Source: Peribacillus simplex (GTDB lineage Bacteria > Bacillota > Bacilli > Bacillales > DSM-1321). From it: a stretch of 64,000 bases of DNA. The translations under genes were made by a program, and so were the position numbers. The stretch lies in contig NZ_FTMX01000001.1 in assembly GCF_900156045.1 (NCBI RefSeq), positions 1,240,001 to 1,304,000 of the forward strand, given 5' to 3'. Shown here piece by piece: positions 8,770 to 18,411 of this stretch (the stretch's first letter is position 1; every line of letters begins with the position of its first letter). The notes under the pieces were generated by a model. It ran no database searches, had not been told where the DNA came from, and saw nothing but the letters and a program-made list of their open reading frames with translations.

Positions 8770-9678
8770 TCAATCCCACTCATATGGGGTTGATTGGTAG
8801 ACATAATAGTTCAGCCAATTCGAGAACATCAGGCTGCAATGGCTCTTCCAGCGGTGAAGAGGTACCTTGGTCGGATCGTTATCAGGAAAGTAATTTTCAG
8901 GAAGTTGCGTATTGATTCCACGCTCCCTATCGCGCTTGTATTCTTCACCAAGGGTATCGGCATCATACTCGAAATGGCCGGTAACCATAATTCTTTTTCC
9001 ATCAACCGAAGCAGCAATCAATACACCAGCTTGATCGGACTGTGCGAGAATCTTCAGTTCCGGATGGGTAATTAATTTTTGATAGTCAATATCCGTATGG
9101 CGGGAATGAGGGGCCATAAAATAATCATCGAATCCCCGGACTAGATTTTCATTCGGTTCAAGGACCTCATGGGTGTATATCCCGAAGCATTTCTCTGGAA
9201 GTTCGTATTTACCTATTCCATAATGATGGTATAGGGCAGCTTGTGCCCCCCAACAAATATGTAGGGTGGATGTGACATTTTCGCTTGACCAGTTCATGAT
9301 ACTCTGCAGTTCTTCCCAATAATTAACATCTGAAAATTCCAGCTTTTCTACTGGAGCGCCTGTAATGATCAAGCCGTCATATTTCTTCGTGCGGATATCA
9401 TTAAATGATTTGTAAAATTGATCTAAATGAAATTTACTTGTGTTTTTTGATTCATGTGTGCTCAAGCGCAGGAATGATATATTTACTTGAATCGGAGTAT
9501 TGCCAAGAAAGCGCAGTAACTGGGCCTCCGTTTTTTCTTTCTCTGGCATTAGGTTTAAAATTAATATATTCAATGGACGGATTTCCTGATTGGTAGCTCT
9601 TTCCTCATCCATTACGAAGATATTTTCCTGTTCTAAAATTTCCCTTGCTGGCAGTTGTTCCGGAATTCTGATTGGCAT
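8770..9678 (-). CDS. metA: Homoserine O-acetyltransferase (MetA family)
   Basis: It acylates L-homoserine at the first committed step of methionine synthesis. At 302 residues the protein aligns without gaps to the numbering of characterised MetA enzymes: nucleophile Cys142 (HICWGAQA), His235 and Glu237 (GHFEYD). Residue 111 is Glu (GAPVEKLEF). In this family Glu111 marks acetyl-CoA users such as Bacillus cereus MetA, while Gly111 marks succinyl-CoA users such as E. coli. So acetyltransferase activity is predicted despite the family's usual succinyl label. GAAGGAGG lies upstream of the ATG. I see no SAM riboswitch in the 160-base leader. Confidence 0.96.
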   Translation of the reverse strand: MPIRIPEQLPAREILEQENIFVMDEERATNQEIRPLNILILNLMPEKEKTEAQLLRFLGNTPIQVNISFLRLSTHESKNTSKFHLDQFYKSFNDIRTKKYDGLIITGAPVEKLEFSDVNYWEELQSIMNWSSENVTSTLHICWGAQAALYHHYGIGKYELPEKCFGIYTHEVLEPNENLVRGFDDYFMAPHSRHTDIDYQKLITHPELKILAQSDQAGVLIAASVDGKRIMVTGHFEYDADTLGEEYKRDRERGINTQLPENYFPDNDPTKVPLHRWKSHCSLMFSNWLNYYVYQSTPYEWD

Positions 9679-9846
9679 GATTAGCCTCCTTCTTCAAAAA
9701 TCATAATATTTTAATTATATAGAAAATTATTGAATAGAAAAGCTATTTTAATAATTTCTTGTAAATCGCGAAGGAAATGGCTTGGGAATGGTAAAATGGG
9801 AAGATCATGAATACATAAACTATGAAGTTGGAGAGGTGTTTGGAGA

Positions 9847-10380
9847 TTGTTTGATCCTACAGCATTTGAGAACATGAAAGTGGTATTGGAAGGAGCGGTT
9901 TACGATCGTGACTTCATTGGAGATATATTGGTCACAAAGCGTGATGATATAGTGAATCTCTCGACTATGTCCAGATCATATAAGATCGAGATGGAATTGA
10001 AAAAGCCAATCGCATCTATTTCGATTAGTGGTGCCATTGAGTTACGGGCTTCACTCAAGAACCTAAGTTCGGAGTTACTTGATGCAGCTATTGATGATAC
10101 GCATTCGGGCTGCACGGTCGATATTTTCATTACTTTTCCCAAAAAGCTCGATGAAGCGAGTGCTGAACAATTGTTGAATGACCTGGAAAGAATTTGGGGA
10201 GATCAGAGAATCATTACAGTGACGACCAGCGATACGGTCAGTAAAAAATTGCAACACGTCACTTCTTCTATATATAAAGTTTCATTTGGGAGGCTTGTAA
10301 AAGAAGAGCAAATGGATGATTTGGAAGACATGGTAGAGTATTTGATTCAATCTATACAAGCAGTTAAGATTCAGGGATGA
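9847..10380 (+). CDS. Conserved hypothetical protein
   Basis: A 177-residue cytosolic protein I do not recognise. It has mixed alpha/beta character, including IDDTHSGCTVDIFITFPKK and ERIWGDQRIITVTTSD, with an acidic C-terminal helix (MDDLEDMVEYLIQSIQ). No signal peptide, transmembrane segment or metal motif is evident. It starts at TTG 9847 with GGAGAGGTG ten to twelve bases upstream. It sits between metA (divergent) and bsaA, so it has its own promoter or one shared across that gap. A glutathione-peroxidase gene follows after 77 bases. Confidence 0.7.
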   Translation: MFDPTAFENMKVVLEGAVYDRDFIGDILVTKRDDIVNLSTMSRSYKIEMELKKPIASISISGAIELRASLKNLSSELLDAAIDDTHSGCTVDIFITFPKKLDEASAEQLLNDLERIWGDQRIITVTTSDTVSKKLQHVTSSIYKVSFGRLVKEEQMDDLEDMVEYLIQSIQAVKIQG

Positions 10381-10457
10381 TAGGAAAGGATAAAAGTTGG
10401 AAAACCTACCTTTAAATACGGTAAAATGAATCATCATACTAAAGGGAGAGATCATAC

Positions 10458-10934
10458 ATGTCCATTTACGAATTTGAAGTCAATAAAATCAATGGCGAAA
10501 CCATCTCGCTTGATGAATATAGAGGGAAAGTGATGATTATAGTGAATACCGCAAGCAAATGCGGTTTTTCGCCACAGTATGATGATTTGCAAAGCCTGTA
10601 TGTGCAATATAAAGAGGATGGGGTTGTCGTGCTTGGTTTTCCTTGTAATCAGTTTTTGAATCAGGAGCCTGGTGATGATCTGGAAATCGATTCATACTGC
10701 AAATTGAATCATGGCATAACATTCCCGATGTTTGCAAAAGTGAATGTCAATGGCAAGGAAGCCCATCCCTTATTCAGCTATCTGACTGAAAATGCTCCTG
10801 GAGTGATGGGGTCCAAATCGATAAAATGGAATTTTACAAAGTTCTTGATTGATCGTAATGGAAATATAGTGAGCCGGTATGCACCTAAAACAAAACCTTT
10901 GGAAATGGAAGAGGATATAAAAAAATTATTATGA
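10458..10934 (+). CDS. bsaA: Glutathione/thiol peroxidase BsaA
   Basis: A cysteine-type glutathione peroxidase homologue of 158 residues. It reduces hydroperoxides, most likely with thioredoxin or bacillithiol electrons since bacilli lack glutathione. The catalytic tetrad is visible: Cys35 in NTASKCGFSPQY (no selenocysteine TGA), Gln65 and Cys63 in GFPCNQF, and Trp124-Asn125 in IKWNFTKFL. AAAGGGAGAG precedes the ATG. Gene order metA - bsaA - ypgQ - ypgR - ilvD follows B. subtilis. Confidence 0.93.
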   Translation: MSIYEFEVNKINGETISLDEYRGKVMIIVNTASKCGFSPQYDDLQSLYVQYKEDGVVVLGFPCNQFLNQEPGDDLEIDSYCKLNHGITFPMFAKVNVNGKEAHPLFSYLTENAPGVMGSKSIKWNFTKFLIDRNGNIVSRYAPKTKPLEMEEDIKKLL

Positions 10935-10945
10935 AAAATGATATT

Positions 10946-10980
10946 GAGTCCAACGGAAGCTCTAGTTGGGCTCTTTTTTT
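10946..10980 (+). terminator. Terminator after bsaA
   Basis: GAGTCCAAC and GTTGGGCTC pair over nine positions (one G-T) with a ten-base loop, then TTTTTTT. Confidence 0.8.
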
Positions 10981-11071
10981 GAGGTAAGATATTTATATGC
11001 ATCCGTATTTAAATGGGGACAGATGGTTGGGATGCTGAATATAATGGAAGACACAAATGAGGGGGGAAACC

Positions 11072-11917
11072 ATGGAACGAATTGCATGGGTAACGGATAG
11101 TACGGGAACTTTGGACGAAGAATTATCATTGAATGAACATGTATACGTCGTTCCGATGGTCGTCATTATTGATGGGAAGGAATATGAAGATGGTGTCGAC
11201 CTATTACCTGAGGAATTATACCGGCGGATGAGTGAGGAAAAAATCACCGCCACTACATCACAGCCCTCGGTCGGCAGATTCCAAGAGTTATATAAGGAGC
11301 TTGAAAAACGCTATGATCGAATCATAGCCGTACATCTTTCAAGTGAATTGAGCGGGACCGTTTCCGCGAGCAGGCAAGCTGCACAAATGGTTTCGATCCC
11401 TGTTGATGTTTTTGATACTTTACTTATCTCCTTTCCGATGCTATTAATCTTGAAAAGGCTCATGCATTATATTGATAATGGCGATTCCATCAATGAGGCT
11501 TTCGTCAAAACGAGAATGTATGCGGATAACCATGAGACCTATGTATTAATAGGTTCTTTAGATCAGCTGCATCGCAGCGGCAGGTTAACGAACGCACAGT
11601 ATATTCTAGGAAGCCTATTGAGCTTTAAACCCATCATATCAATCGAAAACGGTATGCTTCATACTAAATCTAAACCCCGGAACCTTAAAAAAGCGGAAAA
11701 ACAGATCTTCACTGATTTTCGCAGATCAGTCGAAACGGGAAAAGTAAAAGAATGCACCATATTATATGGTGCAGTGGCGGAGCAGGCACAAAGATGGAAA
11801 AAGATGATTACCGACGAATTTCCTCATGTGTCGATCCATGTATCCCCACTGGGCAGTGCCATCGGGGTGCATACCGGTGAACAGACGATTGGGCTCAGTT
11901 GGTTCAATGAAGATTAA
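11072..11917 (+). CDS. DegV family fatty-acid-binding protein (paralogue 1)
   Basis: DegV/FakB-type proteins bind a fatty acid and present it to the kinase FakA. The N-terminal signature is WVTDSTGTLDEEL, and TATTSQPSVGRFQELY and HLSSELSGTVSASRQAA carry the conserved Ser/Thr residues around the carboxylate. SLDQLHRSGRLTNAQYILGSLLSFKPI and the C-terminal GVHTGEQTIGLSWF complete the fold. At 281 residues it is full length. ATG 11072 is preferred because GAGGGGGGAAACC lies upstream. A second DegV gene is at 28907. No FakA gene lies nearby. Confidence 0.9.
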   Translation: MERIAWVTDSTGTLDEELSLNEHVYVVPMVVIIDGKEYEDGVDLLPEELYRRMSEEKITATTSQPSVGRFQELYKELEKRYDRIIAVHLSSELSGTVSASRQAAQMVSIPVDVFDTLLISFPMLLILKRLMHYIDNGDSINEAFVKTRMYADNHETYVLIGSLDQLHRSGRLTNAQYILGSLLSFKPIISIENGMLHTKSKPRNLKKAEKQIFTDFRRSVETGKVKECTILYGAVAEQAQRWKKMITDEFPHVSIHVSPLGSAIGVHTGEQTIGLSWFNED

Positions 11918-11970
11918 AGCACACCATTTTTGAGAACCATGGTAAAATAGAAGGGACATGGAGTGGTGAA

Positions 11971-12615
11971 ATGAAACAAACGATGATTGAATTGACGGAG
12001 AAGTATGTATATGACCAATTGAATTCAGATGCCAGCGGCCATGATTGGTTCCATATCGATCGTGTTCGTAAGCTGGCTTTACATATTGCAAAAGAAGAAC
12101 GAAAAGGAAATGAGTTTATCATTGAATTGGCAGCTCTGCTTCATGATATCCCGGATGATAAACTAAACCAGGAAGCCGATGAAGGCTGGAAAAAGCTTGA
12201 CGTTTGGTTTGATGAAATAAAGTTGGATATTGATAGTGTTGATGCCATCAAACAGATCATCAATACAATTTCATATAGTGCAGGGCAGTTGAAGCTTCCT
12301 TCGATCGAGGCTGAAATTGTTCAGGATGCGGACCGCCTGGATGCAATTGGTGCCATTGGCATAGCCAGGACATTTGCATTTGGCGGAAAAAAGGGACAAC
12401 TTATGTATGATCCTTCATTGCCCATAAGGGAAAACATGACCAAGAAGGAATACAGGAATGGCAAAAGCTCATCCATTCATCACTTTCATGAAAAGTTATT
12501 GCGTTTGCAAGATATGCTCAATACTTGTACAGCCAAGAAGATTGCAAGTGATAGGCATGAATATATGGTTGGATTTTTAAAGGAATTTAATAAGGAATGG
12601 GATGTACGATTATGA
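11971..12615 (+). CDS. ypgQ: HD-domain phosphohydrolase YpgQ
   Basis: A 214-residue metal-dependent HD hydrolase. The motif order is HDWFHIDRVRKLA (first histidine), ALLHDIPDDK (the HD pair) and VQDADRLDAIGAIGIART (distal aspartate). The B. subtilis homologue YpgQ acts as a nucleotide pyrophosphohydrolase on (d)NTPs, so a similar role is likely. Its last bases overlap the next gene as ATGA at 12612-12615, giving translational coupling with the ABC-F protein. The start is ATG 11971 after GGAGTGG. Confidence 0.9.
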   Translation: MKQTMIELTEKYVYDQLNSDASGHDWFHIDRVRKLALHIAKEERKGNEFIIELAALLHDIPDDKLNQEADEGWKKLDVWFDEIKLDIDSVDAIKQIINTISYSAGQLKLPSIEAEIVQDADRLDAIGAIGIARTFAFGGKKGQLMYDPSLPIRENMTKKEYRNGKSSSIHHFHEKLLRLQDMLNTCTAKKIASDRHEYMVGFLKEFNKEWDVRL

Positions 12616-14489
12616 AAGTTTTTAGCATGGAACATGTAATGAAAACCCAAGGGGAAAAGCTGCTTTTTAAAGATGTCTCTTTTTCCATCACCGAAGGGGA
12701 AAAAATCGGGATCGTCGGTATAAACGGTACCGGCAAATCGACATTATTGAATATCATCGCAGGCTTGGAAGACAGTGATTTAGGAACGAAGGATCATCCG
12801 AATGATTACACGATTTCCTATCTATCCCAAGATCCGCATTTTGATGAGAAATTGACGATCATGGAATATATGTATGAAAGTTCAACACCTGTATTTTCGT
12901 TGATTAAGGAGTATGAAAAAACGCTCGTTCAACTCCAGGTAGATCCACAGAATAGCGTAATTCAGGACCGGTTGTTAAAGCAGCAACAGGATATGGACAC
13001 CCTAGGTGCCTGGGATACAAGCGCCAATGCGAGAACGATACTGACCAAGCTTGGTCTTCCTGATCACTCGAGGAAATTGGGTGAACTGTCAGGTGGCCAA
13101 AAAAAACGTGCGGCCCTGGCAAAAACCTTGATTGAGACCCCTGATTTACTGATTTTGGATGAGCCGACGAACCATCTTGATTTTGAAAGCATCACTTGGC
13201 TTGAAGAATATTTGGGGAAATATCAAAAGTCCGTTTTATTTGTGACCCATGATCGATATTTCCTTGATCGCGTGTCCAATAAGATTTGGGAAATTGCCCA
13301 AACTCAGCTTTTCGAATACAAAGGAAACTATGCTGATTATTTAGAATCAAAGGCCATTCGTGAAGAGAACGAATCGGCTGAAAGATCGAAAAAGGAAAGT
13401 CTATTCAAAAAAGAACTGGCCTGGATCCGTAAAGGTGCAAAGGCACGTACAACGAAACAAAAGGCTAGGATTCAACGCTTTGAAACATTGGAATCAGGTG
13501 TAAAGGATAAGCAGAAAACCGAGAACCTGGAAATGGAATTAAGCGGTGCCCGCCTTGGGAAAAAGGTACTCGAAATGCAGGATGTTTCTAAATCCTTCGG
13601 TAATCGAACCATCATCAACCATTTTTCCTTCCTCTTCAAACCGGGTGATCGAATTGGGATCGTCGGTAATAATGGCAGCGGAAAATCAACCTTGTTAAAT
13701 ATCCTTGCCGGACGGGAATCTATAGATGAAGGAAACCTGGAAAAAGGGCAAACCGTGAAAATAGGGTACTATACGCAAGAAAGCGTCGATATGGATGAGA
13801 ATTTGCGCATGATCGAGTATATTCGGGAAACGGCGGATTCAATCGCCCTTAAAGATGGTAGTTTCATATCGGCTGCCCAGATGCTTGAAAGGTTCTTGTT
13901 TCCAATGGGCTCTCATGGGACGCCTATTCGCAAGCTTTCCGGAGGGGAGAAAAGGCGTTTATATCTTCTTAACATTTTGATGTCGGCACCTAATGTCCTG
14001 CTTTTGGATGAACCGACGAATGATTTGGACACGCAAACCTTGACCGTTCTGGAGGATTATTTAGAAACGTTTTCAGGTGTAGTCATAACTGTATCACATG
14101 ATAGGTATTTCCTGGATAAGACGTGCCATCAGCTTCTTGTTTTCAAGAATAAAGCTGAAATTGACTTCTATTACGGCAGTTATTCAGAGTTCTTGGAAGA
14201 AAAGACAGAAGAGGCCGTGCCAGTAAAAGCACCAGAACCTCAGATGAACCGGACCGAAAAGAAAAAGAAAAAACTAACTTATGCGGAAAGTAAGGAATGG
14301 GAAGAGATAGAAGGGAACATGGAACGGGTCGAGTTGCGCCTGAAAGACATAACATCAGAAATGGCAGCAGCAGGAAGCGATTTTGAAAAAGTCCGCCTGC
14401 TGCTTGAAGAAGAAAAGGAACTAACGGATAAATTAGACCATTTGATGGAAAGATGGACGTATTTAGCGGAAAAATTGGAAGAGGAATGA
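12612..14489 (+). CDS. ABC-F family ATPase (Uup/YfmR-like)
   Basis: A soluble 625-residue protein with two nucleotide-binding domains and no membrane part, so it is a ribosome-associated ABC-F factor and not a transporter. NBD1 has GINGTGKST, LSGGQKKRA and LILDEPTNHLD. The interdomain linker is basic (about residues 250-300). NBD2 has GNNGSGKST, LSGGEKRRL and LLLDEPTNDLD. A lysine- and glutamate-rich coiled coil fills about residues 545-625, as in Uup and YfmR. In this branch the proteins ease stalled translation, for example at polyproline. The start overlaps ypgQ by four bases, so the first 15 bases of the longer frame are not used. Confidence 0.93.
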   Translation: MKVFSMEHVMKTQGEKLLFKDVSFSITEGEKIGIVGINGTGKSTLLNIIAGLEDSDLGTKDHPNDYTISYLSQDPHFDEKLTIMEYMYESSTPVFSLIKEYEKTLVQLQVDPQNSVIQDRLLKQQQDMDTLGAWDTSANARTILTKLGLPDHSRKLGELSGGQKKRAALAKTLIETPDLLILDEPTNHLDFESITWLEEYLGKYQKSVLFVTHDRYFLDRVSNKIWEIAQTQLFEYKGNYADYLESKAIREENESAERSKKESLFKKELAWIRKGAKARTTKQKARIQRFETLESGVKDKQKTENLEMELSGARLGKKVLEMQDVSKSFGNRTIINHFSFLFKPGDRIGIVGNNGSGKSTLLNILAGRESIDEGNLEKGQTVKIGYYTQESVDMDENLRMIEYIRETADSIALKDGSFISAAQMLERFLFPMGSHGTPIRKLSGGEKRRLYLLNILMSAPNVLLLDEPTNDLDTQTLTVLEDYLETFSGVVITVSHDRYFLDKTCHQLLVFKNKAEIDFYYGSYSEFLEEKTEEAVPVKAPEPQMNRTEKKKKKLTYAESKEWEEIEGNMERVELRLKDITSEMAAAGSDFEKVRLLLEEEKELTDKLDHLMERWTYLAEKLEEE

Positions 14490-14496
14490 GCGGGAT

Positions 14497-14536
14497 GACC
14501 GGTCCAAGGGAGCAAACTTGGATCGGTCTTTTTTTA
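14497..14536 (+). terminator. Terminator after the ABC-F gene
   Basis: GACCGGTCCAAG pairs with CTTGGATCGGTC (one mismatch) and is followed by TTTTTTT. Confidence 0.85.
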
Positions 14537-14619
14537 GCCAATCTCAATTGCATGAGAATCTGTTGCCGATGTGATAATATCTAGTACATGGAAACGTCTT
14601 GTTAAAGGAGAGAAATGCA

Positions 14620-15756
14620 TTGAAAATTAAGTCGATAGAACCTACACCAAGTCCGAATACAATGAAAATCAATTTAACTGAAGAGCTATTAGCAGGTAAA
14701 AGCAATAATTATAAGAAAGATCAAGCTGACCAAGCACCCCGGCTGATTAGAGATTTATTTACGATCGATGGAGTGAAAGGGGTATATCATGTTGCGGACT
14801 TCCTAGCCGTAGAGCGAAATGCGAAATATGATTGGAAAGATATCTTGGTCCAAATCCGTCAGGTTTTCGGGGAAAAAACCGAAGAACAAAATCAACAAAC
14901 GGCATTAAATGAACATTACGGTGAAGTAACTGTTGCCATTCAACAATTCAAGGGCATTCCGATGCAAATTAAAGCAAGTGATAGCCAACAAGAAAAACGT
15001 TTTGCCTTGCCGGATTATTTCATAAAGGGCATTTCCGCTGCCCAAAAAGAAGATGACAATGTAGTCCTGCTTCGAAAATGGAAGGATTATGGCGTAAGAT
15101 ATGGTGATATGGAAGATATCGTGAAGGAAGTATCCGATGAGTTGGTTGCAGCTTACCCGGAAGAACGAATTAATCGGCTGGTAGCGGCTGCAAAAGAAAT
15201 GGTGGATACGAAGGAAGCGATTTTGAAACGGCCAAAAATTAAACTGACTGAAGAAATGCTGAATGACGAAAGCTGGGAAAAGCGTTATCAGGCATTAGAA
15301 CAAATGGAAGATCCAACGGTTGATGATATACCTGTATTGGACATGGCGCTTTCCGATAGTAAGGTCTCCATACGAAGGCTCGCGGTCGTATACTTGGGAA
15401 TGATCGAAGATAGAAAAGTGCTTCCGAGCTTGTATAAAGCATTGAAAGATAAAAGTGCAGCCGTAAGACGTACGGCTGGGGATTGTTTATCCGATCTTGG
15501 CTTTGAAGAAGCGATGGGAGAAATGTCTCAATCACTTTCGGATAAAAATAAATTGGTTAGATGGAGGGCGGCGATGTTTTTATATGAAGCGGGAAATGAA
15601 ACGACCCTCCCTTTCCTTAAGCAAGCGGAACAGGACCCTGAATTCGAAGTGGCCCTGCAGGTCAAGATGGCCATTGACCGTATAGAAAATGGGGAAGAAG
15701 CAAAAGGTTCGGTTTGGAAGCAAATGACAGAATCAAGACAAGCGAATGACAAGTGA
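14620..15756 (+). CDS. ypgR: YpgR, conserved virulence factor C-like protein (Nfu-N + HEAT repeats)
   Basis: About 378 residues. The N-terminus resembles the Nfu_N fold (TPSPNTMKINLTEELLAG ... GVKGVYHVADFLAVERN), seen in Fe-S scaffold proteins. The C-terminal half is made of HEAT-like helical repeats, each with an aspartate near a turn (DMALSDSKVSIRRLAVVYLG, KDKSAAVRRTAGDCLSDLG, SDKNKLVRWRAAMFLYE). It matches B. subtilis YpgR and S. aureus CvfC. I chose TTG 14620 because AAAGGAGAG lies eight bases upstream and itself occupies the start of the longer frame. Role unknown; protein-protein interaction is likely. Confidence 0.88.
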   Translation: MKIKSIEPTPSPNTMKINLTEELLAGKSNNYKKDQADQAPRLIRDLFTIDGVKGVYHVADFLAVERNAKYDWKDILVQIRQVFGEKTEEQNQQTALNEHYGEVTVAIQQFKGIPMQIKASDSQQEKRFALPDYFIKGISAAQKEDDNVVLLRKWKDYGVRYGDMEDIVKEVSDELVAAYPEERINRLVAAAKEMVDTKEAILKRPKIKLTEEMLNDESWEKRYQALEQMEDPTVDDIPVLDMALSDSKVSIRRLAVVYLGMIEDRKVLPSLYKALKDKSAAVRRTAGDCLSDLGFEEAMGEMSQSLSDKNKLVRWRAAMFLYEAGNETTLPFLKQAEQDPEFEVALQVKMAIDRIENGEEAKGSVWKQMTESRQANDK

Positions 15757-15800
15757 GATTTTATGGGAATAACTTAATGAATTCTAAAATGGTTACAGGC

Positions 15801-15837
15801 AAAAGGCATGCGGATGATTTAATCCGCATGCCTTTTT
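15801..15837 (+). terminator. Terminator after ypgR
   Basis: AAAGGCATGCGGAT and ATCCGCATGCCTTT form a perfect 14-bp stem with a TTTT tail. Confidence 0.9.
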
Positions 15838-15951
15838 ATTTTTGCTGTTCATTTCCAGTCGTTTGACATAAGTTCCCCTTAGGTCGAATCTATAAATTTG
15901 ATCTCTATTATTTTAGTAAAATGATTTTTGTAGATATTTAGTGTAGAATGG

Positions 15952-16000
15952 TTGCATTTGTATGTAAATGTGTTAGAATTTTTAGAGTATACTAAAAATT
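15952..16000 (+). promoter_or_regulatory. Sigma-A promoter of ilvD overlapped by a palindromic operator candidate
   Basis: TTGCAT (15952-15957) and TAGAAT (15974-15979) are 16 bases apart. A dyad with arms AATTTTTAG (15977-15985) and CTAAAAATT (15992-16000) covers the -10 and the likely transcription start. The left arm partly fits the CodY box AATTTTCWGAAAATT, and CodY controls branched-chain amino acid genes in bacilli. The binding protein is inferred. Confidence 0.5.
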
Positions 16001-16049
16001 ATATTATTCTGAATCATTAAACATTTAGTGGAAATTGGGGGTACAACAA

Positions 16050-17735
16050 ATGTCTACATCAAATATGAGAAGTGACATGATTACAAAAGGGGTCGATAGA
16101 GCTCCACATAGAAGTCTGTTGCGGGCAGCAGGGGTTAAAGAAGAAGATTTCGGCAAACCGTTCATCGCGGTTTGTAATTCATACATCGATATCGTTCCAG
16201 GTCATGTTCACCTTCAGGAATTCGGAAAAATAGTGAAGGAAGCGATTCGCGAAGCTGGCGGTGTTCCTTTCGAATTTAATACGATTGGGGTAGACGATGG
16301 AATTGCAATGGGTCATATTGGTATGCGCTATTCTTTGCCAAGTCGTGAAATCATCGCGGATTCCGTGGAAACTGTTGTATCAGCACATTGGTTTGACGGC
16401 ATGGTTTGCATTCCAAACTGTGACAAGATAACGCCGGGAATGATGATGGCAGCACTTCGTGTCAATATTCCAACAATATTCGTAAGCGGCGGACCTATGA
16501 AAGCAGGTAAAGACAAAAACGGTAAATCCCTTTCATTAACATCCGTTTTTGAAGGTGTGGGCGCTTATCAAGCAGGGAATATCAATGAAGAAGATTTGCA
16601 GGAAATCGAGCAAGTTGCCTGTCCTACTTGCGGTTCTTGTTCAGGAATGTTCACGGCGAACTCCATGAACTGCCTGGCAGAAGGCTTAGGACTGGCGCTT
16701 CCGGGAAATGGAACGATTTTGGCGGTAGCCGAAGAACGTAAGGAATTCGTTAAGAAATCCGCTAAACAATTGATGGAGATAATCAAACAGGATATCAAAC
16801 CTCGTGATATCGTAACGATTGATGCAATTGATAATGCATTTGCATTGGATATGGCGATGGGCGGTTCGACCAACACCGTTCTTCATACACTTGCATTGGC
16901 ACATGAAGCAGGTTTTGAATACCCTATGGAACGCATAAATGAAATAGCTAACCGGGTACCGCATCTAGCGAAAATCGCACCGGCATCCGATTATCATATT
17001 GAAGATGTACATAATGCCGGTGGTGTAAGTGCCGTCATTAATGAGTTACTCAAAAAACCAGGTGCCTTTAATGGGGATTGTCTATCTGTCTCAGGTAAAA
17101 CGCTCCGCGAAAATGTTGCCGGTTGTGAAATATTGGACAAGGATGTGATCCATCCGTTAGATAATCCGCATTCTGAGCGTGGCGGGCTTGCGGTATTATT
17201 TGGTAATCTTGCTCCTCAAGGCTCCATCGTAAAAGTAGGGGCGGTTGACGCATCAGTTGGTGGCTACCACAGGGGTCCTGCCATATGTTTCGATTCCCAG
17301 GAAGATGCACTTTCCGGGATCATTACTGGAAAAGTCAAAGAAGGGGATGTAGTGGTCATTCGTTACGAAGGCCCTAAAGGCGGACCGGGTATGCCGGAAA
17401 TGTTGGCACCCACTTCCCAAATCGTCGGGAGGGGACTTGGAGCGAAAGTCGGTTTGATCACAGATGGCCGCTTTTCAGGCGCATCCCGAGGCATCAGCAT
17501 TGGTCATATTTCCCCGGAAGCAGCTGAGGGAGGCCCGATTGCCTTTGTTGAAGATGGAGATATCATCGAATTGGATTTGAACAATCGTAAAATCCAATTG
17601 GAAATTTCCGATGAAGAATTCGAAAAACGCAAAGCCAATTGGAAAGGCTTCGAGTCAAAAGTCAGGACAGGCTATTTGGCACGTTATTCCAAACTTGTAA
17701 CGAATGCCAGCTCAGGCGGCGTGATGAAAGTTTAA
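16050..17735 (+). CDS. ilvD: Dihydroxy-acid dehydratase
   Basis: An iron-sulfur dehydratase that converts 2,3-dihydroxy-isovalerate and -3-methylvalerate to the 2-keto acids of valine and isoleucine synthesis. Cluster cysteines are in [11 protein letters not shown] and [28 protein letters not shown] and [19 protein letters not shown] are family signatures. At 561 residues it has family length. ATG 16050 follows TTGGGGG; the frame's extra five codons upstream are leader. No other ilv or leu gene is adjacent, and ilvA is at 25.6 kb. Promoter and dyad lie at 15952-16000. Confidence 0.98.
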   Translation: MSTSNMRSDMITKGVDRAPHRSLLRAAGVKEEDFGKPFIAVCNSYIDIVPGHVHLQEFGKIVKEAIREAGGVPFEFNTIGVDDGIAMGHIGMRYSLPSREIIADSVETVVSAHWFDGMVCIPNCDKITPGMMMAALRVNIPTIFVSGGPMKAGKDKNGKSLSLTSVFEGVGAYQAGNINEEDLQEIEQVACPTCGSCSGMFTANSMNCLAEGLGLALPGNGTILAVAEERKEFVKKSAKQLMEIIKQDIKPRDIVTIDAIDNAFALDMAMGGSTNTVLHTLALAHEAGFEYPMERINEIANRVPHLAKIAPASDYHIEDVHNAGGVSAVINELLKKPGAFNGDCLSVSGKTLRENVAGCEILDKDVIHPLDNPHSERGGLAVLFGNLAPQGSIVKVGAVDASVGGYHRGPAICFDSQEDALSGIITGKVKEGDVVVIRYEGPKGGPGMPEMLAPTSQIVGRGLGAKVGLITDGRFSGASRGISIGHISPEAAEGGPIAFVEDGDIIELDLNNRKIQLEISDEEFEKRKANWKGFESKVRTGYLARYSKLVTNASSGGVMKV

Positions 17736-17753
17736 GTTATAAGGCAGACTAAA

Positions 17754-17794
17754 ACATGGTGGCAGAATGAAAGTGAATTCTGCCACCATGTTTC
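17754..17794 (+). terminator. Terminator-like hairpin after ilvD
   Basis: ACATGGTGGCAGAAT pairs perfectly with ATTCTGCCACCATGT around an eight-base loop. The T tail is weak (TTCTTTG). Confidence 0.75.
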
Positions 17795-17906
17795 TTTGTG
17801 AAGAACAATGAAATTTTACAAAGCTTTAAGCGTCATTTTTGCATATGCGCTCAAGAATATAGTATGATTATACTAATTGAAGAATTGTAACCAAGGAGGT
17901 TTTTTT

Positions 17907-18344
17907 ATGTCAATGGCATATGATAAATATATGAAACAAATGGTGAAACCAATGAGGGCGGAACTGGTGCAAGCAGGTTTTGATGAGTTGGAATCCGCTG
18001 AAGCGGTTGAAAGCTTTATGGAATCGGTAGAAGGTACGACACTTGTTGTCGTGAATTCAGTTTGCGGCTGTGCTGCCGGGTTAGCCCGTCCAGCTGCTAC
18101 TCAAGCGGTACTCCAAGCAGACAATAAGCCAGATCATTTGGTAACTGTATTTGCCGGCCAAGATAAGGACGCGACAGCAAAAATGCGGGAATATTTCGAT
18201 GGAATAGAACCTTCTTCACCATCGATGGCTCTTTTAAATGGCAAAGAGGTCGTACATTTCATTCCACGCCATGATATAGAAGGACAGCCAATGGAAGCTA
18301 TCATGGAAAATTTATTGGCAGCGTTCAGTCAAGTAAATAAGTGA
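17907..18344 (+). CDS. brxA: Bacilliredoxin BrxA (YphP)
   Basis: It removes bacillithiol from mixed-disulfide proteins in the cytosol. Thioredoxin fold of 145 residues with the unusual CGC active site at Cys53-Gly54-Cys55 (VVNSVCGCAAGLARP), the same positions as B. subtilis YphP. AAGGAGG lies seven bases upstream of ATG 17907. Adjacency to ilvD is conserved in B. subtilis, and IlvD's Fe-S cluster is oxidation-sensitive, which may explain the pairing (inference). The upstream ten codons of the longer frame contain the RBS and are not coding. Confidence 0.95.
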   Translation: MSMAYDKYMKQMVKPMRAELVQAGFDELESAEAVESFMESVEGTTLVVVNSVCGCAAGLARPAATQAVLQADNKPDHLVTVFAGQDKDATAKMREYFDGIEPSSPSMALLNGKEVVHFIPRHDIEGQPMEAIMENLLAAFSQVNK

Positions 18345-18351
18345 TGAAGCG

Positions 18352-18380
18352 GAATGTCCTGGAAACAGGGCATTCTTTTC
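18352..18380 (+). terminator. Terminator after brxA
   Basis: GAATGTCCTG pairs with CAGGGCATTC (one G-T) around a GAAA loop, followed by TTTT. Confidence 0.8.
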
Positions 18381-18411
18381 AAATTTTAGAGAGTATGAAG
18401 GGGTAGGATAC

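Noticed and set aside
9679..9846. SAM riboswitch upstream of metA
   Set aside because: The leader is short and lacks the kink-turn and GGTGCTAATTCC blocks that are clear at 62.6 kb.
10458..10934. Selenocysteine in the peroxidase
   Set aside because: The active-site codon is TGC (Cys35), not TGA.
14143..14553. 136-codon minus-strand frame at the end of the ABC-F gene
   Set aside because: Its Leu/Pro/Ser-rich product mirrors the coiled-coil coding sequence.
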